64,000 nt of DNA from Vulcanisaeta moutnovskia 768-28. GTDB lineage: Archaea; Thermoproteota; Thermoprotei; Thermoproteales; Thermocladiaceae. The number at the start of each line of letters is the position of its first letter. Position 1 is the stretch's first letter. The stretch lies in assembly GCF_000190315.1 (NCBI RefSeq), contig NC_015151.1, positions 1 through 64,000 of the forward strand, in the 5' to 3' direction. Below, one piece after another: positions 27,657 to 37,015 of the stretch. The position numbers and the translations under genes were made by a program. The notes beneath the pieces are model-generated. The model did not search any database, was not told the DNA's origin, and was given only the letters and a program-made list of their open reading frames with translations.

Positions 27657-28646
27657 ATGAGAAACGCATATATTGTTGATTATGAATTATACATACCAAA
27701 CACATTCATTGATTATAAGACCCTGGCTATAGAAACGGGGTTACCTGATTGGGTGATTAAGGATAAGATGGGTATCGTTAGGAAACCAATTGAGAGATCA
27801 CTATCAGTTTCTGATATGGCTAAGCTGGTCGCTAAGAAATTAATGAGTAAATACAATGTGAAGGTTGATCTCGTGGCCTATGCAGGTTCTGATTTTAAAG
27901 ATAAATACGTCTGGGATGTTGCACCGGATGTAATTAATGAATTAGGTATAGAGGGGGCCTATGGCGTTGATTTATCAATGCAATGTGTCAGTAGTATTGT
28001 TGCACTTGATTTGTTAAAGTCGAAATTGCAGACTACGGGTAATGATTCACATGTATTAATGGTTATTGCCACGAAGCAGAGTATGATTGTTAATTATAAG
28101 GACAAGGCGTCTTCATTTATGTACGATTTTTCTGACGGGGCCGCAGCAGTTCTCTTAAGTAATGTTGATGGTAAGTACAGAATATTGGAGAGCTCTATAA
28201 TAACTGATGGAAGGTTCTCAAATGTCGTTTATCAAAGATTAGGCGAGAGGTTTTATAGCGTTAATGACGCAAATCAAGACTATTTACTTCAGGTAAATAG
28301 AACAGACGAATTCAATAAAATCTTTGAAAGCGTATCATTTAACAACTTCATTAATGTAATAAAGAGTGCGGTGGAAAGGAGTGGATTAGCATTAAGAGAT
28401 GTTGATTATTTAGCCATTCTACATATGAAACGTTCATTCCACGAGAAAATACTAAAGGAACTAGGTATACCTCCCGACAGGACAATATATCTAGAGAATT
28501 ATGGGCATATGCAGGCAGTTGATCCATTCCTCTCATTATGGTTAGCCGAGCAATATGGTAAGATACGTAAAGGTAGTATCATAGTCTTAGTGGCAGCAGG
28601 TACTGGTTGGACATGGGGCGCTACAGTGCTTCAACGTATTAAGTAA
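27657..28646 (+). CDS. KAS III-like beta-ketoacyl synthase / thiolase-fold enzyme
   Basis: A 330-residue thiolase-fold protein of the FabH/HMG-CoA-synthase-like type. The active-site Cys is in DLSMQCVSSIVALDL (Cys110 from ATG 27657), the first His is in LHMKRSFH, but the position of the family Asn (normally in YGNTS) reads YGHMQ, so the triad appears to be Cys-His-His. That substitution would change condensing specificity or favour decarboxylation or acyl transfer. ATG 27657 is used; the frame also has an in-frame TTG at 27645 overlapping the ligase. Archaea lack a bacterial-type fatty acid synthase, so the role is unresolved; the operon suggests CoA-thioester carbon-chain chemistry. Confidence 0.78.
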   Translation: MRNAYIVDYELYIPNTFIDYKTLAIETGLPDWVIKDKMGIVRKPIERSLSVSDMAKLVAKKLMSKYNVKVDLVAYAGSDFKDKYVWDVAPDVINELGIEGAYGVDLSMQCVSSIVALDLLKSKLQTTGNDSHVLMVIATKQSMIVNYKDKASSFMYDFSDGAAAVLLSNVDGKYRILESSIITDGRFSNVVYQRLGERFYSVNDANQDYLLQVNRTDEFNKIFESVSFNNFINVIKSAVERSGLALRDVDYLAILHMKRSFHEKILKELGIPPDRTIYLENYGHMQAVDPFLSLWLAEQYGKIRKGSIIVLVAAGTGWTWGATVLQRIK

Positions 28647-28694
28647 TTTCACTTTAAAAATTTAAACTACCTTTTTATTTACTATGGTAAAACC

Positions 28695-29291
28695 ATGAAG
28701 TATTCTCCAAAAACAAAGAAAGGCGAGGAGTCCTTAAATAAGATTCTAAATGCAGCAATTGCAGTAATTGCCGAGAAGGGATTTAACGACGCGTCGATTG
28801 ATGAAATAACATCAAGAGCTGGTGTATCACACGGTCTTTTTTACTTCTATTTTAATAATAAGGACGAATTACTAAACGAACTTGTTAAACGAATAAATAG
28901 GGATATGAGGCATTACCTAACGTTAAGTACTGCGGGACTCTCTGATAGAATATCAATAGAAAAACGAGGCTTTGAGGCATTCTTTGATTGGATGTATTAT
29001 AATCAATACCTCTACAAAATCTTAATAGAGGCTGAATCAAATAATATCGAACTTTATAAGTGGCACTACATGAAATTATCCGAGAGATACTCCAGGAAAT
29101 TATCAGAGGCTATGAATAGAGGTGAAATAGCGAGGTATGATCCGGAGGCTTTATCCTTCATATTAATGGGTATTGCTGATTTTATAGCTAAGCGATACAT
29201 TTTATGGGTGAATAATAAAATACCTAGGTATGTAATTGATGAAGTAAATAAAATACTTGAAAGAATATTAAATCCTAGATGCAATTGTTGA
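28695..29291 (+). CDS. TetR-family transcriptional regulator
   Basis: A 198-residue repressor. The N-terminal 60 residues are a TetR helix-turn-helix: ILNAAIAVIAEKGFNDASI then ITSRAGVSHGLFYFYFNNKD. The remaining all-helical domain should bind an effector, plausibly an acyl-CoA made by this island. TATA-like CTTTAAAAATTTAAAC lies upstream, so it has its own promoter. The 7-bp-arm palindrome at 23902 is a candidate site. Confidence 0.92.
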   Translation: MKYSPKTKKGEESLNKILNAAIAVIAEKGFNDASIDEITSRAGVSHGLFYFYFNNKDELLNELVKRINRDMRHYLTLSTAGLSDRISIEKRGFEAFFDWMYYNQYLYKILIEAESNNIELYKWHYMKLSERYSRKLSEAMNRGEIARYDPEALSFILMGIADFIAKRYILWVNNKIPRYVIDEVNKILERILNPRCNC

Positions 29292-29362
29292 GTGTATTTG
29301 TCTACCTATATAAAATATATTGTTATAACTCTTATAAAGCATAAATAAATAATAATTTGCAT

Positions 29363-31030
29363 ATGTCAAGAAATATTGGGGATAATATAGATGTGTATGG
29401 CTTTTTGTCTAATGTATATGGTATTAATATGTATGATGCTGATAAACCATTACAGAGAATCCTTCAGTATTTCACTGGTAAGATTCCTTCCCTTAGTGAA
29501 TTAGGTATCTTTGCTGGTCGTGATTTGCTCGAAATTACAGATTATGTGGACAAGATCTCAAAGCCTAAACATATTATGTGGGATGTAAATGGTAATAGAG
29601 TTGATAGGGTTTGGTTAAATCCTGCTGAGAGATATGCAATTGAGAAATTAGTACTTGATTTTGGAATAAATAAACCTCCTTATCATGGTGGTAGTTGGCA
29701 TGAGCATTATGCCATGGGCTACCTAATCTCGGACCCTGGTCTTTACTGCATAATCACCATAACTAACCAAACAGCATATGCTCTTCATAAGTATGGTAAC
29801 GAAGAACTGAAGAGGTACGTACCAAAACTTATTGGTGATGATAAACCAATCAATTTCGGTGCTACATGGTTTACAGAGATACAGGGAGGTAGTGATCTTG
29901 GTGCTAATACTACGGTAGCTAAGGTAGATGGAGGTAAGTGGCGATTATACGGCGATAAGTACTTTGCCAGTGGTGTCGGGTTAGCAGACATTGCTTTAAC
30001 CTCAGCAAGACCAGAGGGTGGTAAACCTGGCGCTAAGGGATTAGCTCTCTTTGCAGTACCTAGACTCGATTCGTCTGGCAACTTGAACTTCATGGTTAGA
30101 AGATTAAAAGATAAGAGCGGTACAAACTCCGTACCAACAGGCGAGGTCGAGTTCCACGGATCAGAGGCCTACTTAGTTGGTGATCAGAGTAATGGTATTT
30201 ACTATATAATGGAAGACTTAATGGTATCAAGACTTGCAAATGCCATTGGCGCCGTTGGTGTTGCCAGGAAGGCCTATCTTGAGGCTTATGAGTATGCAAG
30301 TAGGAGGAGGGCCTTTGGCAAGTTGTTAATTGAGCATCCACTCGTCATTAGGGATTTAATGGATATGGAGGTAGCCCTTGAGGGCGCCACGGCGCTTGTG
30401 TTTAAGGCTGTTGATGAATTTGATAGGTCATGGCATGATAAGCCGCCTTATGGTGATCGTTATCATTATGCCAGGTTATTAACGCATATAGCTAAGAATG
30501 TGACCGCCGATGCTGCAGCATACATAACTAGGTTGGCAATGGAACTTTATGGTGGTATTGGGTTCTTAAGTGAATACCCAATCGAGAGGTGGCATAGGGA
30601 GGCATTGATAACGCCAATTTGGGAGGGCACAAGCAATATACAGGCATTGGATATGCTTGAGGCAATGAATAAGAAGAATGCCCATATTACTATGTTGAGT
30701 GAGATGGAAAACACTGTGGCAAGCATCAAATCTTATCACGAAATAGCTGAGGCAGCCATGAATGCGATGAGAAACACAATGCAGGTAATTTCTTCATTAA
30801 GTTCATTAGAAATAGAATTTAGGGCTAAGGACATATTATCCACAGTAGGTCACGCCATATCCATTATTGTATTAACCGATATTGCAGAGAAGCTGGGTAT
30901 AGAGAGGTATGCCGTGATTGCTGAACTATATCTAGAGAGGCATCTGCAGGGTGGTTATAAGGTTGGTTCTTATGATCTAGGCAGGAAAATAATAGATATT
31001 GAGAACGAGGTGGTAACGTATGTCAGATAG
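29363..31030 (+). CDS. Acyl-CoA dehydrogenase
   Basis: A 555-residue flavoprotein, longer than the 380-residue classical enzymes and like the AidB/long-chain-type subgroup. TWFTEIQGGSDLGANTT contacts the flavin, ARKAYLEAYEYASRRRAFG is the conserved helix, and GGIGFLSEYPIERWHREA plus IWEGTSNIQALDML carries the Glu used as base. It would oxidise an acyl-CoA to the 2-enoyl-CoA, handing electrons to an electron-transfer flavoprotein not seen here. ATG 29363 is preferred to TTG 29357. Its 3' end overlaps the next ligase by 11 bp. Confidence 0.92.
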   Translation: MSRNIGDNIDVYGFLSNVYGINMYDADKPLQRILQYFTGKIPSLSELGIFAGRDLLEITDYVDKISKPKHIMWDVNGNRVDRVWLNPAERYAIEKLVLDFGINKPPYHGGSWHEHYAMGYLISDPGLYCIITITNQTAYALHKYGNEELKRYVPKLIGDDKPINFGATWFTEIQGGSDLGANTTVAKVDGGKWRLYGDKYFASGVGLADIALTSARPEGGKPGAKGLALFAVPRLDSSGNLNFMVRRLKDKSGTNSVPTGEVEFHGSEAYLVGDQSNGIYYIMEDLMVSRLANAIGAVGVARKAYLEAYEYASRRRAFGKLLIEHPLVIRDLMDMEVALEGATALVFKAVDEFDRSWHDKPPYGDRYHYARLLTHIAKNVTADAAAYITRLAMELYGGIGFLSEYPIERWHREALITPIWEGTSNIQALDMLEAMNKKNAHITMLSEMENTVASIKSYHEIAEAAMNAMRNTMQVISSLSSLEIEFRAKDILSTVGHAISIIVLTDIAEKLGIERYAVIAELYLERHLQGGYKVGSYDLGRKIIDIENEVVTYVR

Positions 31031-32552
31031 CGGGATTGGGTTTACGGTGCATTACGTTATAAGGAGAGCTTCATTACTATGTCCTGATACTGAGGTTGTG
31101 ACCGAAAATACTAGGCTTAAATATAGTGATGTTTATGGGCGCATCATATCATTAGCTAACTCATTACTATCTCTTGGTATTCATAAGGGTACTGTTATCG
31201 GTGTAGCTGATTGGAACACATTGCCCATGTTTGAGCTGCACTATGCAGCAGCCATGATAGGTGCTGTGATATATCCAGTAAATATAAGACTACCTCCTGA
31301 TCAAATAGCGTATACCATGAAAGTGGCCGAGATCGAGTGGTTATTTTATTCTAATGATTTTAGGGCGCTTGCTACTCTCGTCAATAAGGATAAGCTTGTA
31401 AGCCTAGGCCCAACATGTGATGCTAAGTATTGTTATGATGATTTAATTAATAATAAGGAAGTTAAGGAGCCCGAGATAGAGGTCTCAGGTAATGACTATT
31501 TCTCTATTCTTTTTACATCAGGAACAACAGGGCTTCCAAAGGCGGTTAAATACACACATGAAAAGTTTGTGCATGGCGCACTAGCAATAGCTTATCAACT
31601 TGGATTTTACAATACACCAGCTAATCTTCATCAGGGTGATATAATAATGCCGTTTATACCATTTTATCATATTCATTCATGGGGTAGCTTCATACATGCA
31701 CCGTATTTATGCAGTAAGTATGTGCTTATGGGTAGATTTACACCAGATAAGGCATTAATGTTGATAGAGAGGGAAAAGATTACGTGGATAAATGCCGTAC
31801 CAACAATGATGTACATGCTGATTGATGCGGCCGAGAAAATGAATAAGTTACATGTATTACGTGGGCTTAAGGCATTGGTTGGTGGCATGCCAATAGCAAG
31901 CGGATTAGCTAAGAGGATGCATGAGTTAGGCATAGCTTTTTCGTCAATTTATGGAGGAACAGACATGCTCGCCACATCAATATCAATAGTGTCTAAGGAT
32001 TTTAGTTCAGTCGATGAATTCCTTGATTATATTAGACTAACAACTCATCCTGTTCCATTCGTTGAAATTAGGATAGTTAACCCAGCGACAGGTAAGGATG
32101 TCGATAGGGGTCAAATAGGTGAGGTTTGGTTGAGAGCACCATGGTTGCCATACGAATACCATAAGGACCCTGAAAAGACCAGGGAGAGTTATGTAGGTGG
32201 TTGGTTTAGGACTGGTGATGTTGGTATAGTACTAAGTGATGGCGGCTTAAGAGTACTTGATAGGTTGAAGGATGTTATTAAGAGTGGTGGTGAATGGATA
32301 CCAACGAGTATTCTAGAGGCTATTATTTCCAACATACCTGGAGTTGATTTGGTCGCAGTTATAGGTAAGCCTCATGAGAAGTGGGGTGAGAGACCAGTAG
32401 CTGTAGTGAAGTTAAGGGAGGGATATAACATAACTAAGGTGCAAATATATGAAGCATTGAATAAGGAGGTTAATTCTGGCAGGATACCCAAGTGGTGGTT
32501 ACCTGACGATATAATCTTCGTTAAGGAGATACCGCTGACAAGTACAGGTTAG
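31020..32552 (+). CDS. Acyl-CoA synthetase (AMP-forming), truncated just before its catalytic lysine
   Basis: A 510-residue ANL ligase of the medium/long-chain type: TSGTTGLPKAVKYTHE (P-loop), YGGTDM (adenine site), RTGDVGIVLSDGGLRV (ribose/hinge). The family ends with a P-L-T-x-x-G-K-x-D-K-x-x-L-R segment whose Lys is needed to form the adenylate. Here the frame stops right after IPLTSTG. Immediately downstream (32549-32593) another frame reads LDKKELRRNIFGYG and then stops, the expected remaining tail, so about 4 nt including the Lys codon are missing. Either the gene is inactivated, it is a sequence error, or only thioesterification is retained. Confidence 0.87.
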   Translation: MSDSGIGFTVHYVIRRASLLCPDTEVVTENTRLKYSDVYGRIISLANSLLSLGIHKGTVIGVADWNTLPMFELHYAAAMIGAVIYPVNIRLPPDQIAYTMKVAEIEWLFYSNDFRALATLVNKDKLVSLGPTCDAKYCYDDLINNKEVKEPEIEVSGNDYFSILFTSGTTGLPKAVKYTHEKFVHGALAIAYQLGFYNTPANLHQGDIIMPFIPFYHIHSWGSFIHAPYLCSKYVLMGRFTPDKALMLIEREKITWINAVPTMMYMLIDAAEKMNKLHVLRGLKALVGGMPIASGLAKRMHELGIAFSSIYGGTDMLATSISIVSKDFSSVDEFLDYIRLTTHPVPFVEIRIVNPATGKDVDRGQIGEVWLRAPWLPYEYHKDPEKTRESYVGGWFRTGDVGIVLSDGGLRVLDRLKDVIKSGGEWIPTSILEAIISNIPGVDLVAVIGKPHEKWGERPVAVVKLREGYNITKVQIYEALNKEVNSGRIPKWWLPDDIIFVKEIPLTSTG

Positions 32553-32753
32553 ATAAGAAGGAATTAAGAAGAAACATATTTGGGTATGGCTGAATCGATA
32601 TTTATTAAATAATATATTACTTATTTCTTAATTATATTGATATTTGTTATAATTCATTTGAATATAAGCTCAGTACATTTATAAAGTATTCGTTTAGTGC
32701 AGGCAATGTATCCTTAGCAGGTCTTATATTTTGTTTAATCATTCGTTGCCTTG

Positions 32754-33197
32754 ATGAGTACTACCGTTGATAAAGTTCTTAGGAGAAAGGGAATAATAAT
32801 TGATGAAGATAAACCCTTAAAGATCGCTATTGAGTTGATGACGAAGGAAAATACTGATTATTTAGTCGTAACTGGCAAAAATGGAAAGATACTAGGTATA
32901 GTCACAGCTAACGATATATTAAGGACAATAGTTAAGACAGGGCGTTTGGATGTTAACGTTGGTCAATGCTGCTCATATAATAAGCTGGTTACGATAAGGT
33001 TAAATGACAGTATCTATAAGGCTGCTCTAATTATGAGCGAGTATGGTGTTAGACATTTACTTGTAGTTGATGATTCAGGTAAACCATATGGTGTCTTAAC
33101 ATCAAACGATGTAATTTGTGAAGATAGGTTAATATCAAGAATGGCTGAGTTAGCGGTACCAAAGCCTGTTGAGGAGTACGATGGCGGTGCTGATTAG
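32754..33197 (+). CDS. CBS-domain pair protein
   Basis: About 147 residues made of two CBS motifs: DYLVVTGKNGKILGIVTANDIL and RHLLVVDDSGKPYGVLTSNDV. Such stand-alone pairs bind AMP, ATP or SAM and act as energy sensors or regulators of partner enzymes. ATG 32754 is the start, directly after an in-frame TTG. It is separated from the ligase by about 160 bp of AT-rich DNA, so not obviously co-transcribed. Confidence 0.88.
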   Translation: MSTTVDKVLRRKGIIIDEDKPLKIAIELMTKENTDYLVVTGKNGKILGIVTANDILRTIVKTGRLDVNVGQCCSYNKLVTIRLNDSIYKAALIMSEYGVRHLLVVDDSGKPYGVLTSNDVICEDRLISRMAELAVPKPVEEYDGGAD

Positions 33198-33241
33198 TAC
33201 AATTAATAATCATCACCAAATAAGTACCTTTAAAATAGACA

Positions 33242-33832
33242 TTATATTGTTACCATTTTATAACCAAGCCTAAGTGCCTTAATGTTCTTAGCTATTATGT
33301 CCTCGACATTCACCCTCCTACCAATTAATGACTCCTTAAAATAATCAGCCACAATTTTCTCAGCCAGACTTAAGGTTAATTTATCATTGGGTATTGACTT
33401 ACTTTCGAAGAACCTTATCGCTGAGCCTAAGGCTATCATTGATGAGAACACATCACCGCCAAGCGCCTTAGCGTTTGCTACAATATCGAGCTCATGATGT
33501 CTTTTACTTTGGCATGTGCCTTGCCTATTTATGTACTTATCAACTATTAATGCACCATCCTCCCTTACGTACCTGCAGTACTTGTTATAGGCTTGCTGGC
33601 TTAGGATTAAGGCTAAGTCGAGGTATCTCGCCTTTGGGAAATCAATTTCCTCATCACTGATTATTACGTCTGATACCGCATCACCACCTCTTGTTTGAAA
33701 TCCGTAGGATGGGCTATAGACCACGTAAATGCTTGGTTCAGCCTCAATAACCATTAACGCTAATAATCTACCCGCCGTGATTACGCCTTGTCCGCCAAAC
33801 CCTGCAAACCTAATTTCATACCTCACCACCAT
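33242..33832 (-). CDS. korC: 2-oxoacid:ferredoxin oxidoreductase, gamma subunit
   Basis: The gamma subunit: RFAGFGGQGVITAGRLLA at the N-terminus and SPSYGFQTRGGDAVSDV are the family motifs. It is the last gene of a four-gene minus-strand operon (alpha, beta, delta, gamma) and overlaps the delta gene by 17 bp when started at ATG 33832 (MVVRYEIR). Together the subunits convert a 2-oxoacid plus CoA to acyl-CoA, reducing ferredoxin. Confidence 0.93.
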   Translation of the reverse strand: MVVRYEIRFAGFGGQGVITAGRLLALMVIEAEPSIYVVYSPSYGFQTRGGDAVSDVIISDEEIDFPKARYLDLALILSQQAYNKYCRYVREDGALIVDKYINRQGTCQSKRHHELDIVANAKALGGDVFSSMIALGSAIRFFESKSIPNDKLTLSLAEKIVADYFKESLIGRRVNVEDIIAKNIKALRLGYKMVTI

Positions 33833-34061
33833 CACCCCTAACAATTGTTATTGCAAAGTCCGGGCAGTACAATTCACAGATTTCGCATCCAATGCATTTA
33901 TCGAGATGCTTGGCCTGCGGTATGAATACGCCATAATCACCAACTATGTCTGAGACCTCAAAGACCTTTGTTGGGCACTTATCAACGCATATATAGCATC
34001 CCTTGCAGAGGTACTTATCAATGTCTATCCTAATCACAGAGACCTTGGTAACCCTCTTCAT
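33816..34061 (-). CDS. korD: 2-oxoacid:ferredoxin oxidoreductase, delta (ferredoxin-like) subunit
   Basis: An 81-residue protein with two 4Fe-4S motifs: CKGCYICVDKCP and CIGCEICELYCP. It passes electrons from the thiamine/Fe-S core to external ferredoxin. It overlaps the beta gene by 4 bp and the gamma gene by 17 bp, so translation of the operon is tightly coupled. Confidence 0.93.
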   Translation of the reverse strand: MKRVTKVSVIRIDIDKYLCKGCYICVDKCPTKVFEVSDIVGDYGVFIPQAKHLDKCIGCEICELYCPDFAITIVRGDGGEV

Positions 34062-34891
34062 GACTCGCCACCCTTACTAACCCTATTTATCATGCTCCAA
34101 ATTATCTCCTCATACGTAGGCTTCTCATAGTCCACGAACTTACCAATGGTTATTTTATCGCCATACATGGGTTCCTTACCTAATACCGTTATTTTCAGGT
34201 GGTAATCCATTATTTTCGAGGGCCTATCAATACCAATCACATACCTACCCTGATAAACGGGACATTGGGATAAGCACTCCAGTAGTCCGAAACCTCTATG
34301 AAGCAGTAACTCCTTGATTGACTCTATACATTGCCTAGACAGGGCTACGGTCCACCTAGCCACATACGTAGCGCCGAGGGCCATGGCTAATCTACAGGCA
34401 TCAATTGGTGGTTCTGGATTACCATACGGCGTAGTATGCGTTATCGCGTCCATGGGCGTTGTTGGTGCTACTTGTCCACCGGTCATCCCATAGAGCATGT
34501 TGTTGACTAAGATGACCTTAACACCAGCGTTCCTCCTAATAGTGTGAATGAAGTGATTACCACCGATAGATAGTAAATCGCCATCGCCAACAAAGGCTAC
34601 GACCTCTGCATCAGGCCTAACAAGTTTAATGCCAGTGGCCACGGCCAATGCCCTGCCATGCAGCGCACGCACAATATTATACTTAAGGGGTACAGGGATG
34701 TTCCCAGAGCAGCCTATGCCTGTGACTATGTATAGTTTAGAGTCATCAAACCTACCCTCATGTTTCAACTCATCAATAGCCCTAACGAAGTAACCAAGTA
34801 TTATGCCGTTGCCGCAGCCAGGGCAAAATATAGTCCTCCTCTTACCCTGTGCATATTCACTTCGGAGGTACTTCTGGATAAGGGGATTCAT
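34058..34891 (-). CDS. korB: 2-oxoacid:ferredoxin oxidoreductase, beta (thiamine diphosphate) subunit
   Basis: A 277-residue subunit with the thiamine diphosphate/magnesium motif GDGDLLSIGGNHF...NN and four N-terminal or internal cysteines (FCPGCGNG, GIGCSGN, and one near LSQCPVY) for a 4Fe-4S cluster. It is the catalytic core with the alpha subunit. The start overlaps the alpha stop by 4 bp (ATGA). Confidence 0.93.
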   Translation of the reverse strand: MNPLIQKYLRSEYAQGKRRTIFCPGCGNGIILGYFVRAIDELKHEGRFDDSKLYIVTGIGCSGNIPVPLKYNIVRALHGRALAVATGIKLVRPDAEVVAFVGDGDLLSIGGNHFIHTIRRNAGVKVILVNNMLYGMTGGQVAPTTPMDAITHTTPYGNPEPPIDACRLAMALGATYVARWTVALSRQCIESIKELLLHRGFGLLECLSQCPVYQGRYVIGIDRPSKIMDYHLKITVLGKEPMYGDKITIGKFVDYEKPTYEEIIWSMINRVSKGGES

Positions 34892-35955
34892 GGGAGGACA
34901 CCCTTAACTGCACTGTATATCTCCTCGGGTGTTGGTATTTCACCACCTAACTTCGGTATTGGCACCACATTTAGGCCAAGCAACCTGAATTCATTGGCCA
35001 TGTAGCCGGAATTCATTTCAGGGACAATAATGGTGTTGGCATTCCTTAATACACTCTTAATGGCATTTTCTGGAAATGGCCAGAGTGTTATAAGTCGTAG
35101 GAAACCAACCTTATGGCCGTCTTGCCGAAGCATCTTAACTGCGGCTAGTGCTGACCTTGCTGAGCATCCATAGGATGCTATGAAGATCTCGGGATTATCA
35201 CCGGCGTACTTAACCTCAATCCTAGATATTTTATCTACATTGTCTCTAATCTTCCCTATTAAACGCCATAGCGCCTTAGCGGAGAGTTCAGGATCATTAG
35301 CCACGTTATAGCCCCTCTCATCATGAAGCTGGCTCTCGAGTAAGAATCCCTCATCACCGTGGGTTGGCGGTGTAACGTGAGGTAGCACCGGGTATTCTTC
35401 GGGATCTGGAACATGGATCTTTTCCCACAGATGCACAGTAACTTCCTCCGTAAGTAATATCACAGGCGTGCGGTATTGCTCGGACAAGTTAATGGCATCT
35501 ATGGTTAGATAGAACAACTCCTGAACATTGCCTGGGCTCAGGACTATTATTTCGTAGGAACCATGAGAACCATACCTGGCCTGCATAACGTCTTGTTGGG
35601 ATGGCATTGTGGGCTGTCCTGTTGATGGACCACCCCTCTGAACATCAACTATTAGCAGGGGTACCTCAGTATTAATGGCATGACCAACACCCTCCTGCAT
35701 TAGGGAGAAACCTGGACCACTCGTAGCAACCATGGCCTTCCACCCAGCCACCGAGGCTCCAATTGCCATGTTTATTGCCGCCAACTCATCCTCTGTCTGT
35801 ACGAAAATGCCGCCAGCCCTAGGCAATAATTGAGCCATGTACTCAGCAATCTCCGTGGCAGGCGTTATTGGATAACCAGCATAGAACCTAATACCAGCAT
35901 AAATGGCGCCACGGACTAAGGCCTCACTACCCATCATTAATGAGTACCTACCCAT
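34888..35955 (-). CDS. korA: 2-oxoacid:ferredoxin oxidoreductase, alpha subunit (KorA type)
   Basis: A 355-residue pyrimidine-binding subunit: AGYPITPATEIAEYM, ATSGPGFSLMQEGVG and DVQRGGPSTGQPTMPSQQD are diagnostic for the 2-oxoglutarate (Kor) branch rather than pyruvate oxidoreductases. First gene of the operon korA-B-D-C, preceded by an AT-rich promoter. In Thermoproteales this enzyme serves the oxidative or reductive citric acid cycle and the autotrophic dicarboxylate/4-hydroxybutyrate cycle; which applies here is not visible. Confidence 0.92.
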   Translation of the reverse strand: MGRYSLMMGSEALVRGAIYAGIRFYAGYPITPATEIAEYMAQLLPRAGGIFVQTEDELAAINMAIGASVAGWKAMVATSGPGFSLMQEGVGHAINTEVPLLIVDVQRGGPSTGQPTMPSQQDVMQARYGSHGSYEIIVLSPGNVQELFYLTIDAINLSEQYRTPVILLTEEVTVHLWEKIHVPDPEEYPVLPHVTPPTHGDEGFLLESQLHDERGYNVANDPELSAKALWRLIGKIRDNVDKISRIEVKYAGDNPEIFIASYGCSARSALAAVKMLRQDGHKVGFLRLITLWPFPENAIKSVLRNANTIIVPEMNSGYMANEFRLLGLNVVPIPKLGGEIPTPEEIYSAVKGVLP

Positions 35956-36064
35956 TCAATGACACCCTTATTATGATTAAAAATAATATTAAAAATATTA
36001 TACTACAGTGATCATGAAGTATATGGTAATGCTTTTTAATAAGTATATGTAATTAAATTTCACA

Positions 36065-36955
36065 ATGCTTCTCGACATATATACGGACGTACTCGGGTAC
36101 CTTTTCTGGATTTTATTTTTCATAGCAATGCTATCGCCATGGCTCTCAATGAGATCACTACAACATGCACGACTAAGGCTTATCGCATTCATGGAACGTA
36201 AGTATGGATCCAGGGTAATAACCATGATTCATAGACAGGAAAAGATTGGACTACTTGGTGTTCCGATTTATCGCTACATAGACATTGAGGATTCAGAGGC
36301 CATCGTAAGGGCTATCAGGACAACACCACCTAACACACCCATTATGCTCATCTTACACACCCCAGGAGGCCTTGTGCTTGCCGCCTCACAGATAGCCAAG
36401 GCACTCAAGGCACACCCAGCAAAGAAGGTTGTGGTTGTACCACACTATGCCATGAGCGGCGGTACACTGATCGCACTGGCAGCTGATGAAATAGTAATGG
36501 ACCCAAATGCTGTACTTGGACCTCTTGATCCTCAGTTGGGCGGCCCTGGAGGAATTTACTTACCTGCACCGTCTATTCTAAAGGCGGTTGAGGTTAAGGG
36601 TAAGGACAAGGTTGATGATCAGACACTGATCCTCGCAGACATGGCCGAGAAGGCCATTAATCAAGTCAAGGAGTTAGTCATTGAGCTAATTAAGGATAAG
36701 GTTGGTGAGGAGAGGGCTGGGTATATTGCTGATAGGCTTGTGGGTGGTTATTATACTCATGATTATCCGATAACTGTGGAGCATCTTAAGGAGATGGGCC
36801 TTAAGGTATCAACAGAAGTACCCATGGAGGTCTATGACCTAATGACACTATACCCACAAGCCAGAACAAACAGACCCGGAATCGAATACCTACCATACCC
36901 CACAACACCAAGACCAACAACCAGAGAGGCAAGGAGCGAAATATTCCCTTCATGA
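36065..36955 (+). CDS. Membrane-anchored ClpP-fold serine protease (SDH/DUF114 family)
   Basis: A 296-residue protein with one N-terminal helix (about residues 8-28), then a ClpP/crotonase-type core: MLILHTPGGLVLAASQIAKAL, VPHYAMSGGTLIALAADEI with candidate nucleophile Ser131, and MDPNAVLGPLDPQLGG. This is the SppA-like 'serine dehydrogenase proteinase' family common in archaea, thought to cut membrane or signal peptides. ATG 36065 has a TTTTTAATAAGTATA box about 28 bp upstream. Divergent from the kor operon. Confidence 0.88.
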   Translation: MLLDIYTDVLGYLFWILFFIAMLSPWLSMRSLQHARLRLIAFMERKYGSRVITMIHRQEKIGLLGVPIYRYIDIEDSEAIVRAIRTTPPNTPIMLILHTPGGLVLAASQIAKALKAHPAKKVVVVPHYAMSGGTLIALAADEIVMDPNAVLGPLDPQLGGPGGIYLPAPSILKAVEVKGKDKVDDQTLILADMAEKAINQVKELVIELIKDKVGEERAGYIADRLVGGYYTHDYPITVEHLKEMGLKVSTEVPMEVYDLMTLYPQARTNRPGIEYLPYPTTPRPTTREARSEIFPS

Positions 36956-37015
36956 ACCACCAATGGAGAGAAAATAAAAAAAGGCTTTTTACTTAAAATC
37001 AAAGCCTTTATGCCA

